Assembly (NCBI GenBank): GCA_937898895.1
Contig: CALDKL010000250.1
Coordinates: 1-6,681 of the forward strand
Direction of reading: 5' to 3'
DNA: 6,681 nucleotides
Source: an uncultured Verrucomicrobiae bacterium
GTDB taxonomy: Bacteria; Verrucomicrobiota; Verrucomicrobiia; Verrucomicrobiales; DEV007
A program made the position numbers and the translations under genes. The notes beneath the pieces are model-generated. The model worked only from the letters and a program-made list of their open reading frames with translations. It was not told the DNA's origin and did no database searches. Below are positions 1 through 5,189 of this stretch, in pieces (the first letter of the stretch is position 1; every line of letters starts with the position of its first letter).

Positions 1-1732
1 TGCCGCCGGGCCCGATGAGTTCCCCGATCTTCTGAGGATCGATCTTGATGGATTCGATGCGCGGGGCGCGCTCGTTGAGGGCACCATGACTGGGAATCAC
101 CGCGTTCATCACCTCGAGGACCTTGAACCGCCCGTTGGTCGCCTTGTCGACGCCTTCGAGGAGGATGTCGAGAGGAATGCCGGGCAGTTTGAGGTCGAGC
201 TGGAAGCCCGTGACTCCCTCGCTGGATCCGCACAGTTTGAAGTCCATGTCGCCCATGAAGTCCTCATTCCCGATGATGTCGAGCAGAGTGACGTAGCGCT
301 TCAGCATATCGCCTTCAAATTCGGTCACCAGCCCGCAGGAGATCCCCGCTGCCGGGCGCTTCAGAGGAACCCCGGCGTTCATGAGGGCCATCGAACCGGA
401 GCAGACCGAGGCCATCGAAGTGGAACCGTTCGATTCCATGATTTCACTGGAAACGCGAATCGCATAGGGGAAATCGGCCTCGTCCGGGATGAGGGGTTCG
501 ATCGACTTCTCGGCGAGGGCGCCGTGGCCGATTTCGCGGCGATTGAGGCCACCCATGCGGCCTGTCTCGCCGACGCTGAAGGGCGGGAAATTGTAGTGCA
601 GGATGAACCGCTTCGAATCTTCCCCACCCGCATAGTTGTCGAGGTATTGCTTCTCGTCACTCGGGGCCAGGGTCGCGATAGCGAGAGCCTGGGTCTCGCC
701 ACGGGCAAAAATGGCGGAACCGTGGGTGCGGGGAAGCACGCCGACTTCGCCGGAAAGCGGACGGATCGTATGGATGTCGCGCCCGTCACAACGCACTCCC
801 TTGTCGAGAATACTGATGCGGAAAGCCTTCTTTTGGAGGTATTCAAAGGCCTGGGAGATCGCGAAGTCGCCTGCCGTGGGATACTTCTCTTTGATCTTCG
901 CCTCGACTTCCTTGCGCAAGGCGCCAACTGCGGCACCTCGCTCGATCTTGGAGGGTTTGTAGAGGGCGTCTTCGATGCGATCACCGGCGACCTCGTAGGC
1001 GACCTCGAGAAGTTCGTCCTGCACCTCCACGAGAGGGGCATTGCGTTTCGGCTTGCCGACCCGGCGAGCCAGCTCCTCTTGTGCATCGAGAATGGGCTGG
1101 ATCGCCTTTTGGGCAAAGACAAGGGCCTCCTTGAAGGTCGCGTCCGGCACTTCCTTGCCGCCACCTTCGATCATGATGACCTTGTCGCGGAGTCCCACGT
1201 AAACGAGGTCGAGCGAACTCTCGGAACGCACCGCGTGAGTCGGATTGACGACAAATTCTCCCTCGACCAGGCCGACACGGACGGCCGCAATCGGACCAGC
1301 AAAGGGAATGTCCGAGACACACAGCGCTGCCGAGGCCCCGTTGATGCTGAGGATGTCAGAATCGTTTTCGCCGTCCGCGCTGAGGAGGAGCGCAACGACC
1401 TGGGTATCGTAGAGATAGCCCTTCGGAAAGAGCGGCCGCAGGGGGCGGTCGGTCATCCGACAGGTGAGAATCTCCTTCTCCGTGGGGCGCCCTTCGCGTT
1501 TGAAGTACCCTCCTGGGAAGCGGCCTGCCGCAGCGGCCTTCTCTTTGTATTCAACGGAAAGCGGGAAAAAATCCTGACCTTCCTTGATTTTTGTGGAGGA
1601 AACCGCAGTCACGATGACAACGGTTTCGGCGACCTGGACCGTCACGGCACCATCGGCCAACTTGGCCAATTTGCCCGTTTCGAAGGTCATGTCTTGCGTG
1701 CCCACACGGCACGTAATGCGTTCAATACTCAT
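1..1732 (-). CDS. pnp: Polynucleotide phosphorylase (PNPase), 3'-truncated by the window edge
   Basis: PNPase degrades RNA 3'-to-5' by phosphorolysis, releasing nucleoside diphosphates, and commonly works in the RNA degradosome. The window shows 577 residues from the ATG at 1732; the E. coli protein is about 711. In order they cover the first RNase PH-like domain (about 5-145), the helical linker (about 240-305), the catalytic second RNase PH domain (about 315-545) and the start of the KH domain with its GxxG loop as GPGG (574-577). The rest of KH and the S1 domain lie off the left edge. Catalytic residues matching E. coli D486, D492 and K494 are present as D491, D497 and K499 in the motif GNEDFMGDMDFK. 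The RNA-contacting FFRR-type loop reads YFKREGRP (76-83), and the phosphate-site stretch SNGSTSMASVCSGS starts at 434. The purine-rich AGAAAGAAAACC before the ATG is only a weak SD. The gene follows rpsO, the classical order. Identification is secure. Confidence 0.98.
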   Translation of the reverse strand, partial: MSIERITCRVGTQDMTFETGKLAKLADGAVTVQVAETVVIVTAVSSTKIKEGQDFFPLSVEYKEKAAAAGRFPGGYFKREGRPTEKEILTCRMTDRPLRPLFPKGYLYDTQVVALLLSADGENDSDILSINGASAALCVSDIPFAGPIAAVRVGLVEGEFVVNPTHAVRSESSLDLVYVGLRDKVIMIEGGGKEVPDATFKEALVFAQKAIQPILDAQEELARRVGKPKRNAPLVEVQDELLEVAYEVAGDRIEDALYKPSKIERGAAVGALRKEVEAKIKEKYPTAGDFAISQAFEYLQKKAFRISILDKGVRCDGRDIHTIRPLSGEVGVLPRTHGSAIFARGETQALAIATLAPSDEKQYLDNYAGGEDSKRFILHYNFPPFSVGETGRMGGLNRREIGHGALAEKSIEPLIPDEADFPYAIRVSSEIMESNGSTSMASVCSGSMALMNAGVPLKRPAAGISCGLVTEFEGDMLKRYVTLLDIIGNEDFMGDMDFKLCGSSEGVTGFQLDLKLPGIPLDILLEGVDKATNGRFKVLEVMNAVIPSHGALNERAPRIESIKIDPQKIGELIGPGG

Positions 1733-1899
1733 GGTTTTCTTTCTATTGGTGTAAAAATCTTGAAATGCCACTACCCCTCACTGGGGAGCAGCCTGGCGGG
1801 TGAGGAACGGGGCACCAGGGCGGCCGCACGGATTCGAACGGATCTGAATCGTTCGAGACCAGACTCGGCGTGTCACTCGAGGAGTCGAGGACCAGAAAC
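1733..1899 (-). promoter_or_regulatory. pnp 5' leader with inverted repeats
   Basis: The 208 nt between rpsO and pnp carry no gene. Beyond the terminator, the minus-strand leader has two notable elements. One is a 7-bp perfect inverted repeat, TCGAACG (1834-1840) with CGTTCGA (1850-1856). It overlaps a second pairing, GATTC (1831-1835) with GAATC (1846-1850), giving an interleaved, pseudoknot-like or alternative fold. The other is a CCCC/GGGG hairpin (1774-1777 with 1783-1786), extendable by two pairs across a bulge, about 40 nt upstream of the start codon. In E. coli the pnp leader is a double-stranded target of RNase III and of PNPase autoregulation. A similar role here is inference from position and structure only. 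Confidence 0.4.
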
Positions 1900-1927
1900 G
1901 GAAAAGCGCCGGATCTCTCCGACGCTT
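1900..1927 (-). terminator. Intrinsic terminator between rpsO and pnp
   Basis: On the minus strand the RNA forms a 10-bp stem, AAGCGUCGGA with UCCGGCGCUU (1918-1927 with 1904-1913). It contains one U-G wobble and is closed by a GAGA loop, a GNRA tetraloop. The stem ends in UU and continues UU, then CC, so the U run is short. It starts 13 nt after the rpsO stop codon. Position matches the attenuating terminator between rpsO and pnp in E. coli, where part of the transcription reads through into pnp. Because the U run is short, partial termination or a role as an mRNA 3'-end stabiliser or processing site is equally possible. Confidence 0.7.
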
Positions 1928-1940
1928 CGCTTTCGACAAA

Positions 1941-2198
1941 TTAGCGACGCAGACCGAGGGTGGTCAGCACCTTCTGATATCGCTCGCCATCGGTCCGGGA
2001 AAGGTAATCGAGCAGCTTGCGGCGACGCGCGACCATACGGAGAAGGCCGCGGCGAGAGGAAACATCCTTTTTGTTGGCCGTGAGGTGGCCGGTAAGATGG
2101 TTGATCCGGCTGGTGAGCAGCGCGATTTGCACATCGGCGCTGCCGGTGTCACGATCATGAAGCTGGAGACCAGCGGTGTGGTTGTTGGATTCGCTCAT
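1941..2198 (-). CDS. rpsO: 30S ribosomal protein S15
   Basis: S15 is a primary binder of 16S rRNA in the small-subunit platform and in several bacteria represses its own mRNA. The 85-residue product (usual length 88-89) carries the family signature: DTGSADVQIALLTSRINHL (17-35), HKKD-type ANKKD (41-45), then SSRRGLLRMVARRRKLLDYL (47-66) and the terminal LGLRR. The ATG at 2198 was chosen because the product then starts MSESNN and reaches the conserved core at the usual distance. An in-frame TTG at 2231 would add 11 atypical residues. There is no SD before 2198: the preceding bases are TTTTTATCAGCCA. A short upstream reading frame overlaps this start as ATGA, so translation may depend on coupling. 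pnp lies downstream in the same direction beyond a hairpin terminator. Confidence 0.97.
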   Translation of the reverse strand: MSESNNHTAGLQLHDRDTGSADVQIALLTSRINHLTGHLTANKKDVSSRRGLLRMVARRRKLLDYLSRTDGERYQKVLTTLGLRR

Positions 2199-2266
2199 TG
2201 GCTGATAAAAACGGCATCGCCTTGATGCCAATCGGGTTTTCCTTTGTGGAGCGGCGAAGAAATCAC
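2195..2266 (-). CDS. Candidate 23-codon upstream reading frame coupled to rpsO
   Basis: A frame starting GTG at 2266 and ending TGA at 2197-2195 encodes 23 residues (starts MISSPLHKGK, ends DAVFISQ). It is not a recognised family. Three sequence facts support translation. GGAGAG lies upstream (GGAG at 2276-2273, six bases before the GTG). The stop overlaps the rpsO start codon as ATGA. rpsO itself has no SD. Together these suggest that ribosomes load here and pass to rpsO by termination-reinitiation. No conservation data are available, and a frame this short can occur by chance, so it is a candidate only. The GTGGAGAGAA carrying its SD recurs inverted before the divergent gene. Confidence 0.4.
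   Translation of the reverse strand: MISSPLHKGKPDWHQGDAVFISQ
2197..2232 (-). promoter_or_regulatory. Candidate regulatory hairpins over the rpsO start
   Basis: Two overlapping pairings occur in the rpsO leader RNA. The first is GGCAUC-AAGGC-GAUGCC (2229-2224 with 2218-2213), extendable by an outer U-G pair and followed by GUUUUUA, so it also resembles a short attenuator. The second pairs AUUGGC (2232-2227) with GCCAAU (2202-2197), which includes the first two bases of the rpsO start codon. They share bases 2227-2229, so their full forms cannot coexist. S15 is known to repress its own mRNA through leader structures that differ greatly between phyla. Assigning this one to S15 is inference. Confidence 0.35.
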
Positions 2267-2268
2267 AA

Positions 2269-2364
2269 TTCTCTCCACTTGCAATGGAAAAGATGCCGAA
2301 AAAGTCGGCAAGCCCGTAAAAAATCAGGCGAGTGAGCGACAGATTTGCGGTAATGTGGAGAGAA
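2269..2364. repeat. Perfect 10-bp inverted repeat in the divergent intergenic region
   Basis: TTCTCTCCAC (2269-2278) is exactly complementary to GTGGAGAGAA (2355-2364), with 76 bp between. On each strand the outward-facing copy contains GGAGAG. On the minus strand it is the SD of the short frame upstream of rpsO. On the plus strand it lies 14 nt before the LON-domain gene start. The arms could be a shared operator, two SD sites that look alike, or an RNA stem in a plus-strand transcript starting before 2269, which would bury the LON gene's SD. Confidence 0.45.
2294..2310. repeat. 6-bp palindrome between the divergent genes
   Basis: TGCCGA (2294-2299) and TCGGCA (2305-2310) form a perfect inverted repeat around AAAAG. 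Read on the minus strand it is followed by TCTTTTCC, so it is mildly terminator-like. However, no gene ends here in that direction, which makes an operator or a chance hairpin more likely. I could not pick a convincing -35/-10 pair for either divergent gene in this region. Confidence 0.25.
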
Positions 2365-2374
2365 GCAAGTTCGG

Positions 2375-3007
2375 ATGTCCGCCGCAGAAATACCCCTGCC
2401 GCGCACCGCGCCGGTGATGGTGCTGGGAGGAGCCACGCTCTTTCCCTTCGGTTATATGCCCCTGTTTGTCTTCGAACAGCGTTATCGGGCGCTCCTCGAG
2501 CATGTCCTGGAACGGGATCGGCTCTTCTGCATCGGACATGCTCGTCCCGGAGGAAATCCGGAGACCTCGCCCGACCCTGTCTATTCCGTGACCACAGTGG
2601 GTCTGGTCCGGGCCTGTGTCACTCACCCCGACGGCACCTCCCATCTCATGCTCTCCGGCGTCCAGCGAGTCGAGATCCTGGGATGGGAGCAGATTGCCCC
2701 GTTTCGGATTGCGACCCTGCTCCCGCGTCCCTTTCGGCTCGGTGATCCCTCGGCGGCGAACGGTGCCGCAATGGAACTCGTCAATCTCAGTGGTCGACTC
2801 TGCGGAAAGCGGCAGCCTATCTCGGAGCCATTGAGAGAACATCTTCGCCGCGTCAGAGATCCCTGTGCCATCGCCGATGTCGTTGGCCAGAGTTTTGTGT
2901 CCGATCCGGTGGATCGCCAGTTGCTCCTCGAAATGGACGAGGTCTCTGATCGTCTCGCCTTTCTCGTCAGGCACCTCAGTGCTCTGCTCGCCGGAGGCGG
3001 AAATTAA
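2375..3007 (+). CDS. Stand-alone LON substrate-binding-domain protein
   Basis: The 210-residue product matches the N-terminal (substrate-binding) domain of Lon protease and has nothing else. The diagnostic stretch is TLFPFGYMPLFVFEQRYRAL (21-40), followed by DRLFCIG (48-54), then GLVRACVTHPDG (76-87) and LMLSGVQRVEIL (91-102). The second half is helical (about 148-205). No AAA+ Walker motifs or Ser-Lys protease dyad are present, so it is not a protease by itself. Such short LON proteins occur in several phyla and their role is poorly known; handling or recognition of substrate proteins in the cytoplasm is the usual guess. No signal peptide is seen. The only in-frame start after the TAA at 2351 is the ATG at 2375. 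GGAG at 2357-2360 is a distant SD with 14 nt spacing. The gene is divergent from rpsO and convergent with the phospholipase gene. Confidence 0.88.
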   Translation: MSAAEIPLPRTAPVMVLGGATLFPFGYMPLFVFEQRYRALLEHVLERDRLFCIGHARPGGNPETSPDPVYSVTTVGLVRACVTHPDGTSHLMLSGVQRVEILGWEQIAPFRIATLLPRPFRLGDPSAANGAAMELVNLSGRLCGKRQPISEPLREHLRRVRDPCAIADVVGQSFVSDPVDRQLLLEMDEVSDRLAFLVRHLSALLAGGGN

Positions 3008-3019
3008 CCCGGATTTCCG
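2998..3019. terminator. Weak hairpin at the end of the LON-domain gene
   Basis: CGGAAAT (2998-3004) and ATTTCCG (3013-3019) form a perfect 7-bp stem around an 8-nt loop containing the stop codon. On the plus strand it is followed by ACCTTTC, a poor U run. It lies in the 45-bp gap between two convergent genes and is the only terminator candidate there. It may work as a modest transcription end for the LON gene. Confidence 0.3.
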
Positions 3020-3052
3020 ACCTTTCATCGCGAGCGGCTTCCTCGGCCCGGA

Positions 3053-3484
3053 TTACCGCCCCACCAGTTTTCGGGCGAGTTCCTGTGCGGACTTCCACGC
3101 GCCTTTGCCGCCGAGTTTGACTCCGAAGTAGGCAAAATAGGCCCGGAAGCGAGCGGGGGCGGGATCCTTGGATTGGGCGCAGGTGGCGAGCATCTCTTCC
3201 AGAAAGGCCCGGTCGCAGGATCGTCGGTGGGAACCAATGGTGTCGTAGCAGGCATCGTGATGGCGACACGCATCGCGGAAATCCGCCCCCGCGCAGCCCT
3301 GGAAGAACAAATACCGCAGCGGCCCCCGGATGGAATCCGGTCCGCAAGGACGTTCCTCGAGAATCCGAGGGCGCGGCTTGTTCGGCGCGGCATCCTCCGT
3401 GATAGCGGGGGGCGCGGCCCCAAAAAGGATCAAAAGCCAGAGAGCGAGGGAGCGGCGGAACATGCGCCATCTTCGGGATTCCAT
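3053..3484 (-). CDS. Exported phospholipase A2-like protein
   Basis: The 143-residue product carries the secreted phospholipase A2 active-site pattern, CRHHDACYD at 73-81. H76 would be the catalytic histidine and D77 the calcium ligand. CDRAF at 90-94 supplies D91 in the place of the second catalytic aspartate. FFQGCAG (60-66) sits where the calcium loop is expected. Six cysteines in the mature part (C47, C64, C73, C79, C90, C102) would allow three disulfides, fitting an extracytoplasmic protein. The N-terminus has arginines followed by a hydrophobic segment, SLALWLLILFGAAPPA (12-27), typical of a signal peptide. The enzyme would hydrolyse the sn-2 ester of phospholipids with calcium. The ATG at 3484 is the earliest start, with a TGA just upstream and GGGAG three bases before the start. 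ATG 3463 is an alternative that keeps the signal peptide. It lies 123 bp downstream of the sialidase-like gene in the same direction. Confidence 0.82.
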   Translation of the reverse strand: MESRRWRMFRRSLALWLLILFGAAPPAITEDAAPNKPRPRILEERPCGPDSIRGPLRYLFFQGCAGADFRDACRHHDACYDTIGSHRRSCDRAFLEEMLATCAQSKDPAPARFRAYFAYFGVKLGGKGAWKSAQELARKLVGR

Positions 3485-3568
3485 CCGCTCCCGTCAAGGG
3501 GTATCCACTGCGGAGATGCGTAGGATCGGAGCGCCGTGCCTTTGCTTTTCCTCCCAACGGCGTCTTTT

Positions 3569-3589
3569 CTCCGCAGGCAACGTGCGGAG
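3569..3589. repeat. Inverted repeat between the sialidase and phospholipase genes
   Basis: CTCCGCA (3569-3575) and TGCGGAG (3583-3589) form a perfect 7-bp stem with a 7-nt loop, 19 nt after the sialidase stop codon in the direction of transcription. On the minus strand the stem is followed by AAAAGACG, not a U run, so it is not a standard intrinsic terminator. It may protect the mRNA 3' end or be a processing signal between the two genes. Confidence 0.3.
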
Positions 3590-3607
3590 GGACCTTGCTC
3601 GTTTTTC

Positions 3608-4798
3608 TTACGGCGACCTTAGCCATTCCAGATTGAACCGCGCCAGCCGCAGTCCCGACCCGGCGAAGCTCAGGGTTGGTCCGGCTCCGTAGAAACAGAG
3701 GATGGTGCCTTGTTTCGTTACGGCGATATCGGAGTAGGCGCTCGGTCCATCCTCGAGGAGTTTGTTGATTGACCACGTCCTCCCTTCATCGCGACTCAAT
3801 TTCACATGGAGGCTCTTCCGGGCCCGGCTCTTGCCCGGCTCGGGGCTGCCTTCACGGCCGTCTTCGAGATTGTGGGGATTGGAGAAGAGCAGCACGCTTT
3901 CCCCGCCATGATCGTAGCGAACGAGGCCGCCCATGCAGATCGGCTCGAGGAGGGCGTCGTCGAACTTCGGAGTGCCCCAGTTGGTGGCACCGTCAGGACT
4001 GGTGACGACAAGGCGGCGGTGGGCTTTCGATTCGCTGCGCACGTTGAGCAGAACCGTGCCGTCTTTCAGTTCGACGGCGACGCTCTCGCTGGGGTTGATC
4101 CACTCTGCGGTATTCGGCACCGCGATCTCGCCGGCGAGCCAGCTCTTGCCCTTGTCGTCGCTAAAGATCGTGGCGGTGACGCTCGGGCGGTGGGCGTTTC
4201 CGCCGGTGCCGGTGGAGAGCCACACGGGTACAACGAGGCGACCGGACCTCAGTTGGATCGAGTGGTTCGGACCGGTCGCAAGGACTTTCCAGTCATAGGT
4301 TTTCCTGAAGGCCTCAAAGGTCGCGGTGATCTCGATCGGCTTGCTCCAGGAGAGCCCGTCATCGTCGCTGCGCTGGTAGAAGGCTCGCTCGTATTCCAGG
4401 CAAAAGAGCATGTGAAGCGGACCATCCTTGTCGGCGATGAGAACGGGATTGTTGTAGGTGACGTGACTGGGATCCACGCCCTTCAATCCGGTGGAAAAGG
4501 GATTCTTCCGCTTGGGGCCCGAAACCTCGACGATGCTCTGCGGAGGGCTCCAGGTCTTGCCGTCGTCGGTGCTTCGCCGCAAAAGAATGCGGATGTCGGA
4601 CCAGTCGCCGCCGCCCTTGCGAGCTTCGCACCAGGCGAGCACGGTCCCTTGTGCGGTCACGACGATGCCGGGGATATGATAGATGTTGTAGGTCGGATCC
4701 TCCGCGATGGAAAAGAGATCTTGTTTTTCGAGGAAGGGGGCGGCGTGAAGCGGTCCGTAGAGAAGGATGGAGCAAAGAGCGAGAAAGGCGAGCTTCAT
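3608..4798 (-). CDS. Exported sialidase-family (BNR/Asp-box) beta-propeller protein
   Basis: The 396-residue product (ATG 4798) begins with a signal peptide (1-19, ending PLHA before APFLEK). It then follows the six-bladed sialidase plan. Asp boxes SxDxGxTW are clear at 76-83, 144-151, 213-220 and 335-342, with a degenerate one at 267-274. By alignment from memory with GH33 enzymes, E239 and Y355 (AYSDI) would be the nucleophile pair, D65 or D68 the acid/base, and R254 and R327 two of the three carboxylate-binding arginines. The first arginine, normally in F/Y-R-I-P, is histidine here: YHIP at 40-43. The expected role is removal of terminal sialic acid or a related sugar from glycans outside the cytoplasm, but the histidine makes specificity uncertain. 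An upstream GTG at 4813 would add five residues; ATG was preferred because MKLAF makes a standard signal peptide. Neither start has an SD. Confidence 0.88.
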   Translation of the reverse strand: MKLAFLALCSILLYGPLHAAPFLEKQDLFSIAEDPTYNIYHIPGIVVTAQGTVLAWCEARKGGGDWSDIRILLRRSTDDGKTWSPPQSIVEVSGPKRKNPFSTGLKGVDPSHVTYNNPVLIADKDGPLHMLFCLEYERAFYQRSDDDGLSWSKPIEITATFEAFRKTYDWKVLATGPNHSIQLRSGRLVVPVWLSTGTGGNAHRPSVTATIFSDDKGKSWLAGEIAVPNTAEWINPSESVAVELKDGTVLLNVRSESKAHRRLVVTSPDGATNWGTPKFDDALLEPICMGGLVRYDHGGESVLLFSNPHNLEDGREGSPEPGKSRARKSLHVKLSRDEGRTWSINKLLEDGPSAYSDIAVTKQGTILCFYGAGPTLSFAGSGLRLARFNLEWLRSP

Positions 4799-4809
4799 GA
4801 GCAGATCGA

Positions 4810-5085
4810 TCACTTGGGGGTGGTCAGGCAGGGGTGCAACTCGGCTGATGGGCGAATGTTCCTTCCTTCGAAGGCGAGGCCCTCGCTCCGCGTTCCGGAT
4901 GGAATCTCCGAGGGGATTCCGTCCGATCTCTGCATCGCAGAGAATCTGCTACAGCCTGCTCCAGGAAGTGCAACATCCTCGATTGCCACAATTCCTCCGC
5001 ACATCAGCCACTGTTTCGTCATCGCCCGCTCCCAACTCGTTGCCCCTCCCTGGACTCGCCGGATGGTTTCGTAGATCCTGCCCAT
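4810..5085 (-). CDS. Doubtful 91-residue reading frame upstream of the sialidase gene
   Basis: A minus-strand frame starts ATG at 5085 with GAGG seven bases upstream (CGAGGGTGAACG). It ends at TGA 4812-4810, which overlaps the alternative GTG start (4813) of the sialidase gene as GTGA. It encodes 91 residues, beginning MGRIYETIRRVQGGATSWER and ending HPCLTTPK, with no signal peptide and no family I recognise. The SD and stop/start overlap are suggestive. Against coding: the second half overlaps strong hairpins, the composition of residues 50-91 (proline, serine, arginine rich) looks non-coding, and third-position GC by eye is lower than in the neighbouring genes. Confidence 0.2.
   Translation of the reverse strand: MGRIYETIRRVQGGATSWERAMTKQWLMCGGIVAIEDVALPGAGCSRFSAMQRSDGIPSEIPSGTRSEGLAFEGRNIRPSAELHPCLTTPK
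4896..4943. repeat. Two adjacent hairpins
   Basis: The first stem has 11 pairs (4896-4906 with 4915-4925, an 8-nt loop). One pair is a U-G wobble if transcribed from the plus strand but a mismatch on the minus strand, hinting at a plus-strand RNA. One base later, TCTCTGC (4927-4933) pairs perfectly with GCAGAGA (4937-4943) around ATC. Neither is followed by a U run. The arm CGGATGGAATC also occurs at 3327-3337 and inverted at 3477-3487. Confidence 0.45.
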
Positions 5086-5161
5086 CGTTCACCCTCGTTT
5101 CGAGGAACCTGGACAAATCCCAAACCTGAATGCCAAGATGCCAATGGTGTTGGAATCGCTC

Positions 5162-5189
5162 TTGCCGCTTCGGTCCCATCATGTATCCT
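5162..5189 (+). promoter_or_regulatory. Possible sigma-70-type promoter for the TIM-barrel gene
   Basis: TTGCCG (5162-5167) and TATCCT (5184-5189), 16 bp apart, each match the -35 and -10 consensus at four of six positions. TG directly precedes the -10 hexamer. Transcription would start near 5196, leaving a leader of about 20 nt without an SD before ATG 5218. The match is modest. Confidence 0.3.

Noticed and set aside
1801..1860. tRNA-like GTTCGAATCC on the minus strand in the rpsO-pnp spacer
   Set aside because: The flanking bases do not pair into a T-arm stem, and no acceptor, D-arm or anticodon arm can be built around it.
86..2083. 665-codon plus-strand reading frame
   Set aside because: It is antisense to pnp and rpsO, both identified with certainty. 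The protein has no recognisable domain and reads as the reverse-frame shadow of GC-rich genes, running through the rpsO terminator.
1941..2231. Longer S15 starting at TTG 2231
   Set aside because: It would add 11 residues (MASRRCRFYQP) unlike known S15 N-termini; ATG 2198 gives the usual length.
2279..2356. TTGCAA and TAATGT as a promoter for the LON gene
   Set aside because: The hexamers are not at usable spacing from each other or from partner hexamers, so no promoter was called.
2324..3028. 234-codon minus-strand frame opposite the LON-domain gene
   Set aside because: The plus strand carries the recognisable LON-domain signature; the minus frame has no recognisable family and is charge-rich.
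2976..3776. 266-codon minus-strand reading frame across the phospholipase region
   Set aside because: It overlaps the phospholipase gene in another frame and both its flanks; its composition is rich in Arg, Pro and Gly and no domain is seen.
3806..5074. 422-codon plus-strand reading frame
   Set aside because: It is antisense to the whole sialidase-like gene, whose Asp boxes and signal peptide show the minus strand is coding. No domain is visible in the opposite frame.
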